A stretch of 64,000 nucleotides of DNA, taken from NCBI RefSeq assembly GCF_002086815.1, contig NZ_MVID01000004.1:248001-312000 (forward strand). Direction: 5' to 3'. Shown piece after piece: positions 1 to 10,619 of this stretch. The position numbers and the translations under genes were made by a program. Position 1 is the first letter of the stretch. Every line of letters starts with the position of its first letter. This DNA comes from Mycolicibacterium parafortuitum. Its GTDB lineage: Bacteria; Actinomycetota; Actinomycetes; Mycobacteriales; Mycobacteriaceae. A model generated the notes under the pieces. It ran no database searches. It saw only the letters and a list, made by a program, of their open reading frames with translations, and was not told the origin of the DNA.

Positions 1-614
1 AACTGACCGGGATGGGCGTCAGCACCTGTGCGACGTGTGACGGCTTCTTCTTCCGCGACCAGGACATCGTCGTGGTCGGCGGCGGCGATTCGGCGATGGA
101 AGAGGCGACGTTCCTGACCCGCTTCGCCCGCAGCGTCACACTGATCCACCGCCGCGAGGAGTTCCGCGCGTCGAAGATCATGCTGGACCGCGCCGAGCAG
201 AACGAGAAGATCACGTTCCTGACCAACACCCAGGTCACCGAAGTCGTCGGCGATCCGAAGGTGACGGGAATCAAGTTGCGCAACACCGTAACCGGTGAGG
301 AGTCCGAGCTCGCCGTCACCGGCGTGTTCGTCGCGATCGGTCACGACCCACGCTCCGCACTGGTTCGCGGCCAGGTCGACGTCGACGACGAGGGCTACGT
401 GCAGGTCAAGGGCCGTACCACCTACACCTCGCTCGACGGTGTCTTCGCCGCAGGCGATCTCGTCGACCACACCTACCGCCAGGCCATCACCGCGGCCGGA
501 AGTGGTTGTGCCGCAGCAATCGACGCCGAGCGGTGGCTGGCCGACCACGCTGAGCCCGGCGAACGTACCTCCACCACAACGGACGACACCGATCTGATAG
601 GAGCACAGCAATGA
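1..614 (+). CDS. trxB: Thioredoxin reductase, C-terminal part (5' truncated by window edge)
   Basis: FAD/NADPH-dependent reductase that recycles oxidised thioredoxin in the cytoplasm. The open frame runs in from the left edge (frame begins at base 3), so the N-terminal FAD-binding part is missing. Visible are the redox CATC motif near the start, a [15 protein letters not shown]-binding loop, the HRR segment of the NADPH 2'-phosphate site, and the C-terminal GVFAAGDL motif that closes over FAD. The stop overlaps the trxA start by 4 bases (ATGA), so the two are translationally coupled. The reductase is followed directly by its substrate, as in Rv3913-Rv3914 of M. tuberculosis. Confidence 0.96.
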   Translation, partial: LTGMGVSTCATCDGFFFRDQDIVVVGGGDSAMEEATFLTRFARSVTLIHRREEFRASKIMLDRAEQNEKITFLTNTQVTEVVGDPKVTGIKLRNTVTGEESELAVTGVFVAIGHDPRSALVRGQVDVDDEGYVQVKGRTTYTSLDGVFAAGDLVDHTYRQAITAAGSGCAAAIDAERWLADHAEPGERTSTTTDDTDLIGAQQ

Positions 615-940
615 GCGGTTCCAGCACGGTCACGGTGACCGACGACTCGTTCTCCGACGACGTCCTGTCCAGCGGAACGCCCGTCCTGGTGGACTTCTGG
701 GCCACCTGGTGCGGACCGTGCAAGATGGTCGCCCCGGTGCTCGAGGAGATCGCGTCGGAGAAGGCCGGCTCCCTGACCGTCGCGAAGCTCGACGTCGACG
801 AGAATCCGGCCACCGCCCGCGACTTCCAGGTGGTGTCGATCCCGACGATGATCCTGTTCAAGGACGGCCAGCCGGTCAAGCGCATCGTCGGCGCGAAGGG
901 CAAGGCAGCGCTGCTGCGCGAGCTCTCCGACGTGGTCTGA
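611..940 (+). CDS. trxA: Thioredoxin
   Basis: Small cytoplasmic disulfide reductant of 109 residues, the normal thioredoxin length. The active site WCGPCK lies around residues 33-38 after the beta strand VLVDFWATW, and the cis-Pro loop SIPTM lies near residue 75. The ATG overlaps the trxB stop. It is the positional equivalent of the mycobacterial gene called trxC (Rv3914). It reduces ribonucleotide reductase, peroxiredoxins and other targets, with electrons from the neighbouring TrxB. Confidence 0.96.
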   Translation: MSGSSTVTVTDDSFSDDVLSSGTPVLVDFWATWCGPCKMVAPVLEEIASEKAGSLTVAKLDVDENPATARDFQVVSIPTMILFKDGQPVKRIVGAKGKAALLRELSDVV

Positions 941-1035
941 TCCCCTGTCTGATCCCCCCGAAAAAGCGCGAATCGCGGGTGCGGTTCGCTCCTGGGGTTT
1001 TCTCGAATCGGGAATCCGTCTGAGAGAATCGGCCT

Positions 1036-2223
1036 ATGTCGAGTCTGCGTCGCGGTGACCGCGGGGGTGCGGTCACCGAGATCAGAGCCGCTCTCGCGGC
1101 GCTCGGCATGCTCGAGAACCCCGACGACGACCTGACCACCGGCAAGCACGTCGCCCTGGATCTCTTCGACGAGGAACTCGACCGTGCTGTGCGCGCCTTC
1201 CAGCAGCACCGCGGCCTGCTCGTCGACGGCATCGTCGGCGAGGCCACCTACCGGGCGCTCAAAGAAGCCTCCTACCGGCTCGGCGCCCGCACGCTGAATC
1301 ATCAGTTCGGCGCACCGATGTACGGCGACGACGTCGCGACACTGCAAGCACGCCTGCAGGATCTCGGTTTCTACACCGGTCTGGTCGACGGACACTTCGG
1401 ATTGCAGACCCACAACGCGCTGTCGTCGTACCAGCGCGAGTACGGCCTCTACCCCGACGGCATCTGCGGTCCGGAAACGCTGCGCTCCTTGTATTTTCTC
1501 GGCGCCCGCGTCACCGGCGGCTCCCCGCACGCGATCCGCGAGGAGGAGCTGGTGCGCAGCTCCGGGCCGCGGCTGTCCGGCAAGCGGATCATCCTCGATC
1601 CGGGCCGCGGCGGCTCCGACCACGGGTTGATCGTCAACGGTCCGTCGGGACCGATCAGCGAAGCAGACATCCTGTGGGACTTGGCGAGTCGCCTCGAGGG
1701 CCGGATGACCGCGATCGGCATCGAGACGTTTCTGTCCCGCTCGGCGACCAACTCCCCCACCGATGCCGAGCGCGCGGCCACGGCGAACACCGTCGGTGCC
1801 GACATGATGATCAGCCTCCGATGCGCCACCCAGGCCTCGTCGGCGCCCAACGGCGTCGCGTCGTTCCACTTCGGTAACTCACACGGTTCGGTGTCCACCA
1901 TCGGGCGCAACCTCGCCGACTTCATCCAGCGAGAAGTGGTGGCGCGAACCGGATTACGGGACTGCCGCGTACACGGACGTACCTGGGACCTGCTGCGCCT
2001 GACCCGGATGCCCACTGTCCAGGTGGACGTCGGCTACATCACCAACCCGAACGACTGCGCAACGTTGGTGTCCCCCGACGCCCGCGACGCGATCGCCGAG
2101 GGAATCCTGGCCGCCGTCAAGAGGCTGTACCTGCTCGGCAAGAATGACCGCCCGACCGGCACGTTCACCTTCGCCGAACTGCTCGCCCACGAACTTGCCG
2201 TGGAACAGGCCCGCCGCGGCTGA
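1036..2223 (+). CDS. cwlM: CwlM, amidase-like regulator of peptidoglycan synthesis
   Basis: 395 residues: two N-terminal peptidoglycan-binding-like repeats (about residues 5-75 and 90-155) and a C-terminal amidase_3 fold (about 185-370). No signal peptide is visible, which fits a cytoplasmic protein. In M. tuberculosis and M. smegmatis, CwlM is phosphorylated by PknB and then stimulates MurA, the first committed step of peptidoglycan synthesis. The zinc-amidase signature is broken here: DPGHGG is DPGRGG (Arg191) and the second His motif reads SLRC (Arg262), so hydrolase activity is unlikely. The Thr-rich tail TGTFTF near residue 375 corresponds to the region phosphorylated in M. tuberculosis CwlM. 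Its end is 17 bases from the convergent next gene. Confidence 0.93.
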   Translation: MSSLRRGDRGGAVTEIRAALAALGMLENPDDDLTTGKHVALDLFDEELDRAVRAFQQHRGLLVDGIVGEATYRALKEASYRLGARTLNHQFGAPMYGDDVATLQARLQDLGFYTGLVDGHFGLQTHNALSSYQREYGLYPDGICGPETLRSLYFLGARVTGGSPHAIREEELVRSSGPRLSGKRIILDPGRGGSDHGLIVNGPSGPISEADILWDLASRLEGRMTAIGIETFLSRSATNSPTDAERAATANTVGADMMISLRCATQASSAPNGVASFHFGNSHGSVSTIGRNLADFIQREVVARTGLRDCRVHGRTWDLLRLTRMPTVQVDVGYITNPNDCATLVSPDARDAIAEGILAAVKRLYLLGKNDRPTGTFTFAELLAHELAVEQARRG

Positions 2224-2240
2224 GTCCCGGCCCCTTCAGT

Positions 2241-2984
2241 TCAGACGCAGCCCGCGCCCGCACCCACCGGTTGCTGCAACTGCGCACTCTCCAGCAGACG
2301 CTCCAGGGCGGCTTCGACTCCGGCCTTCCAGCCGAGACCCTGCTCGAGCTCGAGCCGCAGCCGCGGGAAATACGAGTGATGCGACACCACGACGAACCCG
2401 GCATCGAGCAGCAGATCCGAGTCGAGCACACACTGCTCCACCGAACAGTCCCCGAGTGCGTCGGTCACCGGCCGGCAGTCCGGCGGAACGGAATCGCGGT
2501 GAGCCAATTCGCCGACACGGTCGGTGCGGCCGAACGCCTCCAGTGCGCGGACACCGCGGCGGACCAGATCCGCGACCACGGCACCGATCAACGCGTGTGA
2601 CAGCTCGTCGCTGTTCTGCCCTGCCTCGATGCCGAGCGTGGTGAGCAGTACGGCGTCCGCGCTGACCGGTCCCGTCGGGAACCGGACCGCTCGAGGTACC
2701 GATCGCGGGGGTGCGTAGAACACGTATCCGAGGCAGGGGTCGTCATCCGAGAAGGCCGGGGGTTCGTCATCGGAGGTGTCGCGGCATTCGACGACGAGCT
2801 GCCCGCACGATCCCCACTCGAGCATGACCATCGACAGCCATGCTTCCTTCTCGAATTCGGGATCGGAGAGGCTGTCACCGCTGCCGACGATGTCCGGGTC
2901 GACCTCCCAGTACACGCATCGCCGCGCATGCTTGGGTAGCTGCTCGAAAGCCTCGAGCCGCAGAGGCGTTATCCGTGTAGCCAC
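2241..2984 (-). CDS. Conserved mycobacterial protein (Rv3916c-like), GNAT-like fold
   Basis: 247 residues from the GTG at 2984; the open frame extends upstream, but MATRITPLRLEAF is the natural mycobacterial start and gives a length close to Rv3916c. The central part (a strand CLGYVFYAPP, then LLTTLGIE, then a helix around VADLVRRGVRALEAFG) looks like a GNAT N-acetyltransferase core, but the acyl-CoA loop is not clear, so no reaction is assigned. The protein is acidic and Cys-containing with no membrane segment. It sits between cwlM and parB in the same place as in M. tuberculosis. Confidence 0.75.
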   Translation of the reverse strand: MATRITPLRLEAFEQLPKHARRCVYWEVDPDIVGSGDSLSDPEFEKEAWLSMVMLEWGSCGQLVVECRDTSDDEPPAFSDDDPCLGYVFYAPPRSVPRAVRFPTGPVSADAVLLTTLGIEAGQNSDELSHALIGAVVADLVRRGVRALEAFGRTDRVGELAHRDSVPPDCRPVTDALGDCSVEQCVLDSDLLLDAGFVVVSHHSYFPRLRLELEQGLGWKAGVEAALERLLESAQLQQPVGAGAGCV

Positions 2985-3201
2985 TGAAAATCCCGGTCTC
3001 TTCGTCGCGCCGAAACATACGACTGCCCGTCCAGGATAGAAGCCCGGCGCCGAGCAGGGCCAGCGTGGGCACCAAAACCGGCGTTCCCAGCGCAGTGAAT
3101 CCAATTCACCTGCGCCACATCACGTTTACGACACCGATTCCCGCCGCCACCGAGGCGCGCCGAAGGTGTGTCACAGTGACGTAATTCGCCGGTGTGGTGG
3201 G

Positions 3202-4206
3202 TCATTGCTGTGACGCGTTCATCAACTCCACAATGCGCTGTAAATCGTCCACCGAACCGAACTCGACGACGATCTTGCCCTTCCGCTTCCCGAGGCTGAC
3301 CGTGACCCGGGTGTCGAACGCCGTCGACAGCTGCTCGGCCACATCCTGCAGACCCGGCATCTGGATCGGCTTGCGGCGCGGCGCCGCCGGCGGGGTCGGG
3401 CCGTTGCGGTTGGCCAGTGTCACCGCCTCTTCGGTCGCGCGTACCGACAGACCCTCGGCCACGATGCGCGCCGCGAGCTCCTCCTGGACCTCCGGGCCGC
3501 CCTCGAGCGACAGCAGCGCACGGGCGTGGCCGGCCGAGAGCACGCCCGCGGCAACGCGGCGCTGAACCGCGATCGGCAGGCGCAGCAGGCGGATCATGTT
3601 GGTGATCAGCGGCCTGGAGCGACCGATTCGCGACGCCAGTTCCTCGTGGGTGACGCCGAACTCCTCGAGCAGCTGCTGGTATGCCGCGGCCTCTTCCAAC
3701 GGGTTCAGCTGAACGCGGTGGATGTTCTCCAGCAGTGCGTCCCGCAGCAGGTTGTCATCGGTGGTCTCGCGCACGATCGCCGGGATGGTCGCCACGCCGG
3801 CCTGCTGGGCGGCGCGCCACCGCCGCTCCCCCATCACCAGCTGATAGCGGGGCGCCGCGCCGGGCTCCGCCGGGGTCGCGCGCACCACGATCGGCTGCAT
3901 CAGGCCGAACTCGCGGATCGAGTGCACCAGTTCGTTGAGGGCTTCCTCGTCGAAGACCTGGCGGGGCTGCTTCGGGTTCGGGTCGATCTGCGACGGCGCG
4001 ATCTCGCGGTACACCGCACCGACCGGGTTGGTCTCCGCCGTGCCCGTCGCCGCGGGTGCGGGTGCGCCACCGAGCAGGACGTCGGCCGCAGCACCACCCA
4101 TCTTCGGGCCGAGCGTCGCGGGCTCCGACCCTTCCACGGGTCCCGTCGGGATCAGGGAGGCGAGTCCTCGACCCAGCCCGCTGCGCTTGCCGGCCTGCTT
4201 GCTCAT
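3202..4206 (-). CDS. parB: Chromosome-partitioning protein ParB
   Basis: 334-residue parS-binding CTPase that spreads from parS to build the segregation complex near oriC. An N-terminal RSGLGRGL basic motif that contacts ParA is followed by the ParB/Srx nucleotide domain with GERRWRA (box II), the LLENIHR segment, a helix-turn-helix ([15 protein letters not shown]) and a C-terminal dimerisation region. Start chosen at ATG 4206, which overlaps the parA stop by one base (TGATG); a TTG one codon earlier is less likely. Three perfect parS sites lie within the next 1.7 kb upstream of it, inside parA and rsmG. Confidence 0.97.
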   Translation of the reverse strand: MSKQAGKRSGLGRGLASLIPTGPVEGSEPATLGPKMGGAAADVLLGGAPAPAATGTAETNPVGAVYREIAPSQIDPNPKQPRQVFDEEALNELVHSIREFGLMQPIVVRATPAEPGAAPRYQLVMGERRWRAAQQAGVATIPAIVRETTDDNLLRDALLENIHRVQLNPLEEAAAYQQLLEEFGVTHEELASRIGRSRPLITNMIRLLRLPIAVQRRVAAGVLSAGHARALLSLEGGPEVQEELAARIVAEGLSVRATEEAVTLANRNGPTPPAAPRRKPIQMPGLQDVAEQLSTAFDTRVTVSLGKRKGKIVVEFGSVDDLQRIVELMNASQQ

Positions 4207-5194
4207 CAACCCTGTCCTCCTTCGTCCTGCCTGGTCCCCCCACGAAGCGCCAACTCCCGGCTGGCGTCGAGATAGCTCATCGCTCCACGTGAACCCGGGT
4301 CGTAATTGATGATCGTCATCCCGTAGCCCGGCGCCTCGGACACCTTGACGCTGCGCGGGATCACCGTCCGCAGCACCTTGTCACCGAAGTGCTCGCGGAC
4401 ATCCATCGCGACCTGGTCGGCCAGTTTGGTGCGGCCGTCGTGCATGGTCAGCACCACCGTGCTGACATCGAGGTCGGGGTTCAGGTGTGACTTCACCATC
4501 TCGATGTTGCGCAGCAGCTGCCCCACGCCTTCGAGCGCGTAGTACTCGCACTGAATCGGGATCAGCACCTCGGGGGCGGCGACGAGCGCGTTGATCGTCA
4601 GCAGACCCAGCGACGGCGGGCAGTCGATGAACACGTAGTCGAAGTCGTAATGCTTGAGTTCGGCCAGCGCCGTCCGCAGCCGGCCTTCGCGCGCGACCAT
4701 GCTGACCAATTCGATCTCGGCACCGGCCAGGTCGATGGTGGCTGGAATGCAGTACAGCCGCTCGTTGTGCGGGCTGCGCTGCAGGGCATCCTCGACGCGG
4801 ATCTCGCCGATGAGCACTTCATAGGAGGACGGGGTACCGGGGCGGTGCTCGATCCCGAGTGCGGTGCTCGCATTGCCCTGGGGGTCGAGGTCGATGACGA
4901 GCACCTTCAGCCCCTGCAGCGCGAGCGCGGCGGCGAGGTTGACGGCGGTGGTCGTCTTGCCGACACCACCCTTCTGATTCGCGATGGTGAACACCCGCTG
5001 ACGGCTGGGCCGCGGCAGCTGTCCCTGGACGGCGGCCTGCATCAGGCGGACGGCCCGGGCGGCCTCCGCACCGATCGGGGTGTCGACGTCGGGTGTCGTC
5101 CACGTTTCACGTGAAACATCGGTTTCACGTGAAACACCGCCCGGTACGTCGGGGATGGACCCCTTCGCGGCTCCAGAACTCTCGGCGCCCGTCA

Positions 5195-5195
<1 letters not shown>
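4206..5195 (-). CDS. parA: Chromosome-partitioning ATPase ParA
   Basis: 329-residue Walker-type ATPase that forms a nucleoid-bound gradient and pulls ParB-parS complexes toward the cell pole. The deviant Walker [10 protein letters not shown] lies near residue 66, followed by the Walker B region FIDCPPSLG. The ATG at 5195 overlaps the rsmG stop by one base. The first 60 residues are a low-complexity leader in which two parS palindromes are translated as VSRET. This leader varies in length between actinobacteria and is probably disordered. Confidence 0.97.
5104..5117. promoter_or_regulatory. parS: parS site 1 (inside parA)
   Basis: Perfect 14-base palindrome GTTTCACGTGAAAC, the actinobacterial parS core to which ParB binds. 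It lies in the 5' coding part of parA and reads as VSRET there. Confidence 0.95.
5122..5135. promoter_or_regulatory. parS: parS site 2 (inside parA)
   Basis: Second perfect GTTTCACGTGAAAC, 18 bases start-to-start from site 1, about 1.7 helical turns, in the same reading register of parA. Confidence 0.95.
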
Positions 5196-5959
<764 letters not shown>

Positions 5960-6526
5960 TTAGTCGGCGAGGATGACCACTCGCCGTGACGGCTCGACGC
6001 CCTCGCTCTCGCTGTGCACCCCGTCGATACCGGCGACCGCGTCGTGGACGATCTTGCGCTCGAACGGAGTCATCGGCGACAACTCCTCGCGGTCCCCGGT
6101 CTCCAGGACGCGGCGGGCCACCTTCTCCCCCAGCGCCGCCAGCTCGTCGCGACGCCGCTGACGCCACTGCGCGATGTCGAGCATCAGCCGGCTGCGCTCA
6201 CCGGTCTTCTGGTGCACCGCCAACCGGGTCAGCTCCTGCAGCGCGTCGAGCACCTCGCCCTTACGGCCGACCAACTTGTTCAGATCACTTCCACCGTCGA
6301 TGCTGACGATCGCGCGGTCGCCCTCGACGTCCAGATCGATGTCGCCGTCGAAGTCGAGCAGGTCGAGCAGTTCCTCGAGATAGTCGCCGGCGATCTCGCC
6401 CTCGGCGACCAGCTTGTCCTCCAGGTCGTCCGGCTCGTCGGCAGGGATCGTCGTATCCGCGTCGTCGCCTGCCGGCAGCACGTCGGTCGCGCCCGCGCCG
6501 TCGGCGCCGTTCTCGATATCAGTCAT
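5960..6526 (-). CDS. jag: Jag/KhpB-type RNA-binding protein (KH and R3H domains)
   Basis: 188 residues. An acidic N-terminal segment (about 1-55) is followed by a KH-like domain containing LVGRKGEVLDALQELTRL, where the GRKG loop is the RNA-binding signature, and a C-terminal R3H domain with LSPMTPFERKIVHDAV. It is encoded next to yidC in most Gram-positives (SpoIIIJ-associated). It probably binds RNA with KhpA and affects cell elongation and division. ATG 6526 is chosen with AGGTGG upstream; a GTG four codons earlier is also open. It is 39 bases downstream of yidC. Confidence 0.93.
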   Translation of the reverse strand: MTDIENGADGAGATDVLPAGDDADTTIPADEPDDLEDKLVAEGEIAGDYLEELLDLLDFDGDIDLDVEGDRAIVSIDGGSDLNKLVGRKGEVLDALQELTRLAVHQKTGERSRLMLDIAQWRQRRRDELAALGEKVARRVLETGDREELSPMTPFERKIVHDAVAGIDGVHSESEGVEPSRRVVILAD

Positions 6527-6565
6527 GGGATGAACCACCTCTCTTTGTTCGCGGTCGCCCGCGCG

Positions 6566-7702
6566 TCAACGTTTCTTCTTCTTGGGCCGCGCGCCAGGTT
6601 TCGGGGTGCGACTCGGCGCCCCGTTCTGCGCAGCGGATTTGTTCGGACTCTGGGTTGTCGGCTTGCTGGCCGCACTGTCGGTGGCCGCACCGTCACTGCC
6701 CTGCTCGTCGTCGCCGTCCTTGGACACCGACTGACCGGGGTCGCCGGCTTCGTCGGATCCGGACGCACCACGATCAGCTGCCGACTTCTTCTTGCGGGCC
6801 GGTTTCGCACCGGGGGCCGGAGCATTGGCCGAGCGCCGCTCGAGCGCCTCCAGCCGCTTCTGCTCTTCTTCCTTCTCGATCTTGCCGAACACGTAGTGCT
6901 GCTGACCGAAGGTCCAGATGTTGTTCGCGAGCCAGTACATGATGATCGCCAGCGGCAGGAACGGACCACCGACCACAACGCCGAGCGGGAACACATAGAG
7001 CGCCAGCTTGTTCATCATCGCGGTCTGCGGGTTCGCCGCCGCATCGGGGCTCTGCCGGGAAATGGATGCACGGCTGTTGAAGTAGGTCGCGATGCCGGCC
7101 AGGATCATGATCGGGACACCGACACCGATCACCGCCATCCGGTTGAATTCGGTGAACGCATCCAGACCGGTCGTCTGGATCATGGTCGCGCCCAACGGCG
7201 CACCGAACAGGTTGGCGTCCAGGAAGTGCGCGACGTCCGCCGGGCTGAAGACGTAGTTGCCCGTCGCCCGGTTCTGCTCGACGGTCAGGTGCACCTGACC
7301 GAAGCCGCCCTGGGTCCGGTTGAAGGATCGCAACACGTGGAACAGGCCGAGGAACACCGGGATCTGCGCCAGCATCGGCAGGCAGCCCAGGATCGGATTG
7401 AAGCCGTGCTCGCGCTGCAGCTTCTGCATCTCCAGCGCCATCCGCTGGCGGTCCTTGCCGTACTTCTTCTGCAGCGCCTTGATCTGGGGCTGCAGTTCCT
7501 GCATCTGCCGGGTGGTCCGGATCTGCTTGACGAACGGCTTGTAGAGGATGACGCGCAGCGTGAACACGAGGAACATCACCGACAGCGCCCACGCGAAGAA
7601 GTTCGACGGCCCCAGCAGGAAGGCGAACGCCTTGTACCAGATCCACATGATGGCCGACACCGGGTAATAGATGATGTCGAGGCTGAACCAGTTAAACGAC
7701 AC
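6566..7702 (-). CDS. yidC: Membrane protein insertase YidC
   Basis: 378-residue Oxa1/YidC-family insertase that places membrane proteins in the bilayer alone or with SecYEG. It has hydrophobic segments near residues 10-55, a conserved cytoplasmic hairpin ([15 protein letters not shown]), the segment [20 protein letters not shown] and two further C-terminal membrane spans near residues 170-250. A long charged tail (about 270-378) rich in Ala, Ser and Lys ends in a poly-Lys/Arg stretch, suited to binding the ribosome. It overlaps the yidD end by 11 bases. Confidence 0.96.
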   Translation of the reverse strand: MSFNWFSLDIIYYPVSAIMWIWYKAFAFLLGPSNFFAWALSVMFLVFTLRVILYKPFVKQIRTTRQMQELQPQIKALQKKYGKDRQRMALEMQKLQREHGFNPILGCLPMLAQIPVFLGLFHVLRSFNRTQGGFGQVHLTVEQNRATGNYVFSPADVAHFLDANLFGAPLGATMIQTTGLDAFTEFNRMAVIGVGVPIMILAGIATYFNSRASISRQSPDAAANPQTAMMNKLALYVFPLGVVVGGPFLPLAIIMYWLANNIWTFGQQHYVFGKIEKEEEQKRLEALERRSANAPAPGAKPARKKKSAADRGASGSDEAGDPGQSVSKDGDDEQGSDGAATDSAASKPTTQSPNKSAAQNGAPSRTPKPGARPKKKKR

Positions 7703-8018
7703 TCGTTTGACTCTTCCCTTGGTTTACCGGGGCGTCCCGGTGTTCGGCTCTGTCACAGAAATCCACGGGACCGTCCACGGGGCCATCGCGATCCGGGATC
7801 GGATCCCATCCGCCCGGGTGCCACGGACCGCATTTGAGCAGCCGCACCGCGGCCAGCCAGCTGCCTTTGACGAAGCCGTATTCGGTCAGCGCATCGACGG
7901 CGTACTGGCTGCAGGTCGGGGTGAACCGGCACGTCGGCAGCCGCAACGGCGAGATGGTGTGGCGGTACAGCTGGATCAGAAACACCGCGGCCCGTACGGC
8001 GGCCGAACGCCCGGTCAT
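7692..8018 (-). CDS. yidD: Membrane protein insertion efficiency factor YidD
   Basis: 108 residues of the small UPF0161/YidD family. The hallmark segment is [19 protein letters not shown] followed by [12 protein letters not shown] and [13 protein letters not shown]. An N-terminal amphipathic helix attaches it to the inner membrane, where it aids YidC. The start overlaps the rnpA stop by 4 bases and the end runs 11 bases into yidC, so translation of the three is coupled. Confidence 0.94.
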   Translation of the reverse strand: MTGRSAAVRAAVFLIQLYRHTISPLRLPTCRFTPTCSQYAVDALTEYGFVKGSWLAAVRLLKCGPWHPGGWDPIPDRDGPVDGPVDFCDRAEHRDAPVNQGKSQTSVV

Positions 8019-8374
8019 GGGAGTGCTCCGGTGCGGACCCGAATCCGGTGCAACGCGGCGTGGAGTTCCTGCTCGAGGCGAGCCGAGATCGCGTCGCGGC
8101 TGCGCGGCAACGCGCGGATCACCACCCGCTCGGCGGGATCGAGATCCGGAAGAATCGTCCGCGCGGCATGCCGCAACCGACGGGACACCCGGTGCCGTAC
8201 GACAGCATTGCCGACGGCCTTCGAGACGATCAGGCCGATTCTCGGTCCGGGGTCACCCGTCTCATCGGAACGAAGTGCATACAGAACGAGGTCAGGCTGT
8301 GAGGCCTTGGTCCCTCGGCTGACTGTGGCACCGAACTCGGCCGACCGTGTCATCCGGTACTGGGCCGGAAGCAC
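8015..8374 (-). CDS. rnpA: Ribonuclease P protein component
   Basis: 119-residue protein cofactor of RNase P, which trims the 5' leaders of tRNA precursors. The GTG at 8374 starts [15 protein letters not shown], and the RNA-binding RNR-type motif is seen as [19 protein letters not shown] around residue 60. The gene follows rpmH at a 19-base distance, the pairing conserved in nearly all bacteria. Confidence 0.95.
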   Translation of the reverse strand: MLPAQYRMTRSAEFGATVSRGTKASQPDLVLYALRSDETGDPGPRIGLIVSKAVGNAVVRHRVSRRLRHAARTILPDLDPAERVVIRALPRSRDAISARLEQELHAALHRIRVRTGALP

Positions 8375-8393
8375 CGCGTCAGACCTGACCGCG

Positions 8394-8537
8394 TCACGCA
8401 GTCAGTGAACGACGGCCCTTAGCGCGCCGAGCCGTGACGATCGCACGCCCCGCGCGGGTACGCATCCGCAACCGGAAACCGTGCACCTTGGCCCGGCGAC
8501 GGTTGTTCGGCTGGAAAGTCCGCTTGCCCTTGGCCAC
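8394..8537 (-). CDS. rpmH: Ribosomal protein L34 (bL34)
   Basis: 47-residue basic ribosomal protein. Start set at GTG 8537, preceded by AAGGAGTGACTGCC; the open frame extends further upstream but the conserved L34 sequence starts at [16 protein letters not shown]. It ends with [11 protein letters not shown]. It is the first gene of the leftward rpmH-rnpA-yidD-yidC-jag-rsmG-parA-parB run and is divergent from dnaA. Confidence 0.97.
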   Translation of the reverse strand: MAKGKRTFQPNNRRRAKVHGFRLRMRTRAGRAIVTARRAKGRRSLTA

Positions 8538-9140
8538 GGCAGTCACTCCTTGTTGAGTCTGGCCCCCGGCTCGACACCCCCATGATTTCTCATGCAGGCG
8601 CAAAGCTGTCGGCCGTTGTTAAGCTCGATCGGTCTTGCATTCCTAGCCGGCGCGGTCCCCGGCCGGGGCCGGTCGCAGCCGTATCGCCACGTGCGGGCGA
8701 CTGTTCGAGGGTACTGACGAGAATTGGCTGGGTCAAACCTGGTTCCACCGGCGCAAAAACCCTGCCTCACACCGCTGCGCCGCACGTCAGGAACATCACA
8801 AAAGTCTCAACCGTCACGTCCGTCTGGTTCTATTGGGCCGCCCCGGATTTCGCATCCCGGGAATGTTGCAGAACTGTTGGCACTCGGAGAGAAAACTGTT
8901 AGCTTCTGGCAATGCCGATTCCACGCCGGATCGGCGCAAGACAACGAAGCGGGGGCGCCCAGACTCCGTCGCGAGCCCACTGATCCAATCGTGATGAGCT
9001 CCGGCACCGAGGTGTTCACGCCGGTAGACAACCAGACGGCGGCGAGTGTCCTTTTTCCACAGCTTGTGGATAACCTTGTGGACAGTTCGTCACCGTATTT
9101 TTTGGCCGTCTCGGACGGGACCGCGAGGGGGTAAGTGTCG
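8538..9140. promoter_or_regulatory. rpmH-dnaA divergent intergenic region
   Basis: About 600 bases with no convincing gene. It must hold the divergent promoters for rpmH and dnaA. The dnaA-proximal end carries a cluster of DnaA-box-like sequences listed separately, and a GAGGGGG ribosome-binding site precedes the dnaA starts. I did not find unambiguous -10/-35 pairs. Confidence 0.7.
9053..9085. promoter_or_regulatory. DnaA-box cluster upstream of dnaA
   Basis: Three closely packed DnaA-box-like 9-mers: TTTTCCACA (9053-9061), the reverse of TTATCCACAA (9064-9073) and the reverse of CTGTCCACA (9077-9085). They match or nearly match the TTATCCACA/TTGTCCACA consensus and lie about 55 bases before the dnaA start, fitting autoregulation or a secondary DnaA-binding locus at the origin. 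Confidence 0.7.
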
Positions 9141-10619
9141 TTGACCGCTGACCCCGATCCTCCCTTCGTATCCATCTGGAACAACGTCGTCACCGAACTC
9201 AACGGCGCCGGCGGCACCGGGAACGGGTCCCTGACCCCGCAACAGCGCGCCTGGCTCAAGCTGGTCCGGCCGCTCGTCATCACCGAGGGTTTCGCGCTGC
9301 TTTCGGTGCCCACCCCGTTCGTCCAGAACGAGATCGAACGCCATCTCCGCGAACCGATCGTGTCGGCGCTCAGCCGCCAGCTCGGTCAGCGCGTCGAGCT
9401 CGGAGTGCGGATCGCCGATCCCGCGACCGAGGACATCGGCGATCCGAGCCCGGAGCCGACGGCCGTAGCGCCGGTGGAATCCGACGACGACGATGTCGAC
9501 GACGACCTCGCCGCCCGTGCCAGCGCCGAAGAGAGCTGGCCGACGTACTACAACCGCGCCAGGAACCTGACCGAGGACGACACTGTCTCGGTCAACCTGA
9601 ACCGGCGCTACACCTTCGAGACGTTCGTGATCGGTGCGTCGAACCGATTCGCCCACGCGGCGTCACTGGCAATCGCCGAGGCCCCGGCGCGGGCCTACAA
9701 CCCGCTGTTCATCTGGGGCGAGTCCGGGCTGGGCAAGACCCACCTGTTGCACGCCGCCGGAAACTACGCCCAGCGCCTGTTCCCCGGCATGCGGGTCAAG
9801 TACGTCTCCACCGAGGAATTCACCAACGACTTCATCAACTCCCTGCGTGACGACCGCCGGGCATCCTTCAAGCGCACGTACCGCGACATCGACGTGCTGC
9901 TGGTCGATGACATCCAGTTCATCGAGGGCAAGGACGGCATCCAGGAAGAGTTCTTCCACACCTTCAACACGCTGCACAACGCGAACAAGCAGATCGTCAT
10001 CTCGTCGGACCGCCCGCCCAAACAGCTGGCCACCCTCGAGGACCGGCTGCGCACCCGGTTCGAGTGGGGTCTGATCACCGACGTCCAGCCCCCGGAACTC
10101 GAAACCCGGATCGCGATCCTGCGCAAGAAGGCCCAGATGGATCGCCTGGACGTGCCCGACGACGTGCTCGAGCTGATCGCCAGCCGGATCGAGCGCAACA
10201 TCCGCGAGCTCGAGGGCGCGCTGATCCGGGTCACGGCGTTCGCATCGCTGAACAAGACCCCGATCGACAAGTCGCTGGCCGAGATCGTGCTGCGGGATCT
10301 GATCTCCGATCCCGGCACCATGCAGATCAGCACCGCGGCCATCATGGCCGCGACCGCCGAGTACTTCGAGACCAGCGTCGACGAGCTGCGCGGGCCGGGT
10401 AAGACCCGTGCGCTGGCGCAGTCGCGGCAGATCGCGATGTATCTGTGCCGCGAACTCACCGATCTGTCACTGCCCAAGATCGGGCAGGCGTTCGGTCGCG
10501 ATCACACCACGGTGATGTACGCGGAGAAGAAGATCCGCGCCGAAATGGCCGAGCGCCGTGAGGTTTTCGACCACGTCAAGGAACTCACCACCCGGATCCG
10601 CCAGCGCGCGAAGCGCTGA
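9141..10619 (+). CDS. dnaA: Replication initiator DnaA
   Basis: 492-residue AAA+ initiator. Domain I (about 1-85) begins [13 protein letters not shown]; an acidic linker follows (about 110-140); the AAA+ domain has Walker [10 protein letters not shown] and Walker B LLVDDIQF; the C-terminal DNA-binding domain ends with the DnaA signature [17 protein letters not shown] 9141 is preferred because TTGACC is the start in M. tuberculosis and the following residues align with mycobacterial DnaA. The GTG two codons upstream (9135) is also possible and lies nearer the GAGGGGG site. Confidence 0.96.
   Translation: MTADPDPPFVSIWNNVVTELNGAGGTGNGSLTPQQRAWLKLVRPLVITEGFALLSVPTPFVQNEIERHLREPIVSALSRQLGQRVELGVRIADPATEDIGDPSPEPTAVAPVESDDDDVDDDLAARASAEESWPTYYNRARNLTEDDTVSVNLNRRYTFETFVIGASNRFAHAASLAIAEAPARAYNPLFIWGESGLGKTHLLHAAGNYAQRLFPGMRVKYVSTEEFTNDFINSLRDDRRASFKRTYRDIDVLLVDDIQFIEGKDGIQEEFFHTFNTLHNANKQIVISSDRPPKQLATLEDRLRTRFEWGLITDVQPPELETRIAILRKKAQMDRLDVPDDVLELIASRIERNIRELEGALIRVTAFASLNKTPIDKSLAEIVLRDLISDPGTMQISTAAIMAATAEYFETSVDELRGPGKTRALAQSRQIAMYLCRELTDLSLPKIGQAFGRDHTTVMYAEKKIRAEMAERREVFDHVKELTTRIRQRAKR

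Noticed and set aside
6014..7837. 607-codon plus-strand frame opposite jag and yidC
   Set aside because: It lies fully antisense to conserved genes and has the His/Arg/Gln-rich composition of a mirror frame.
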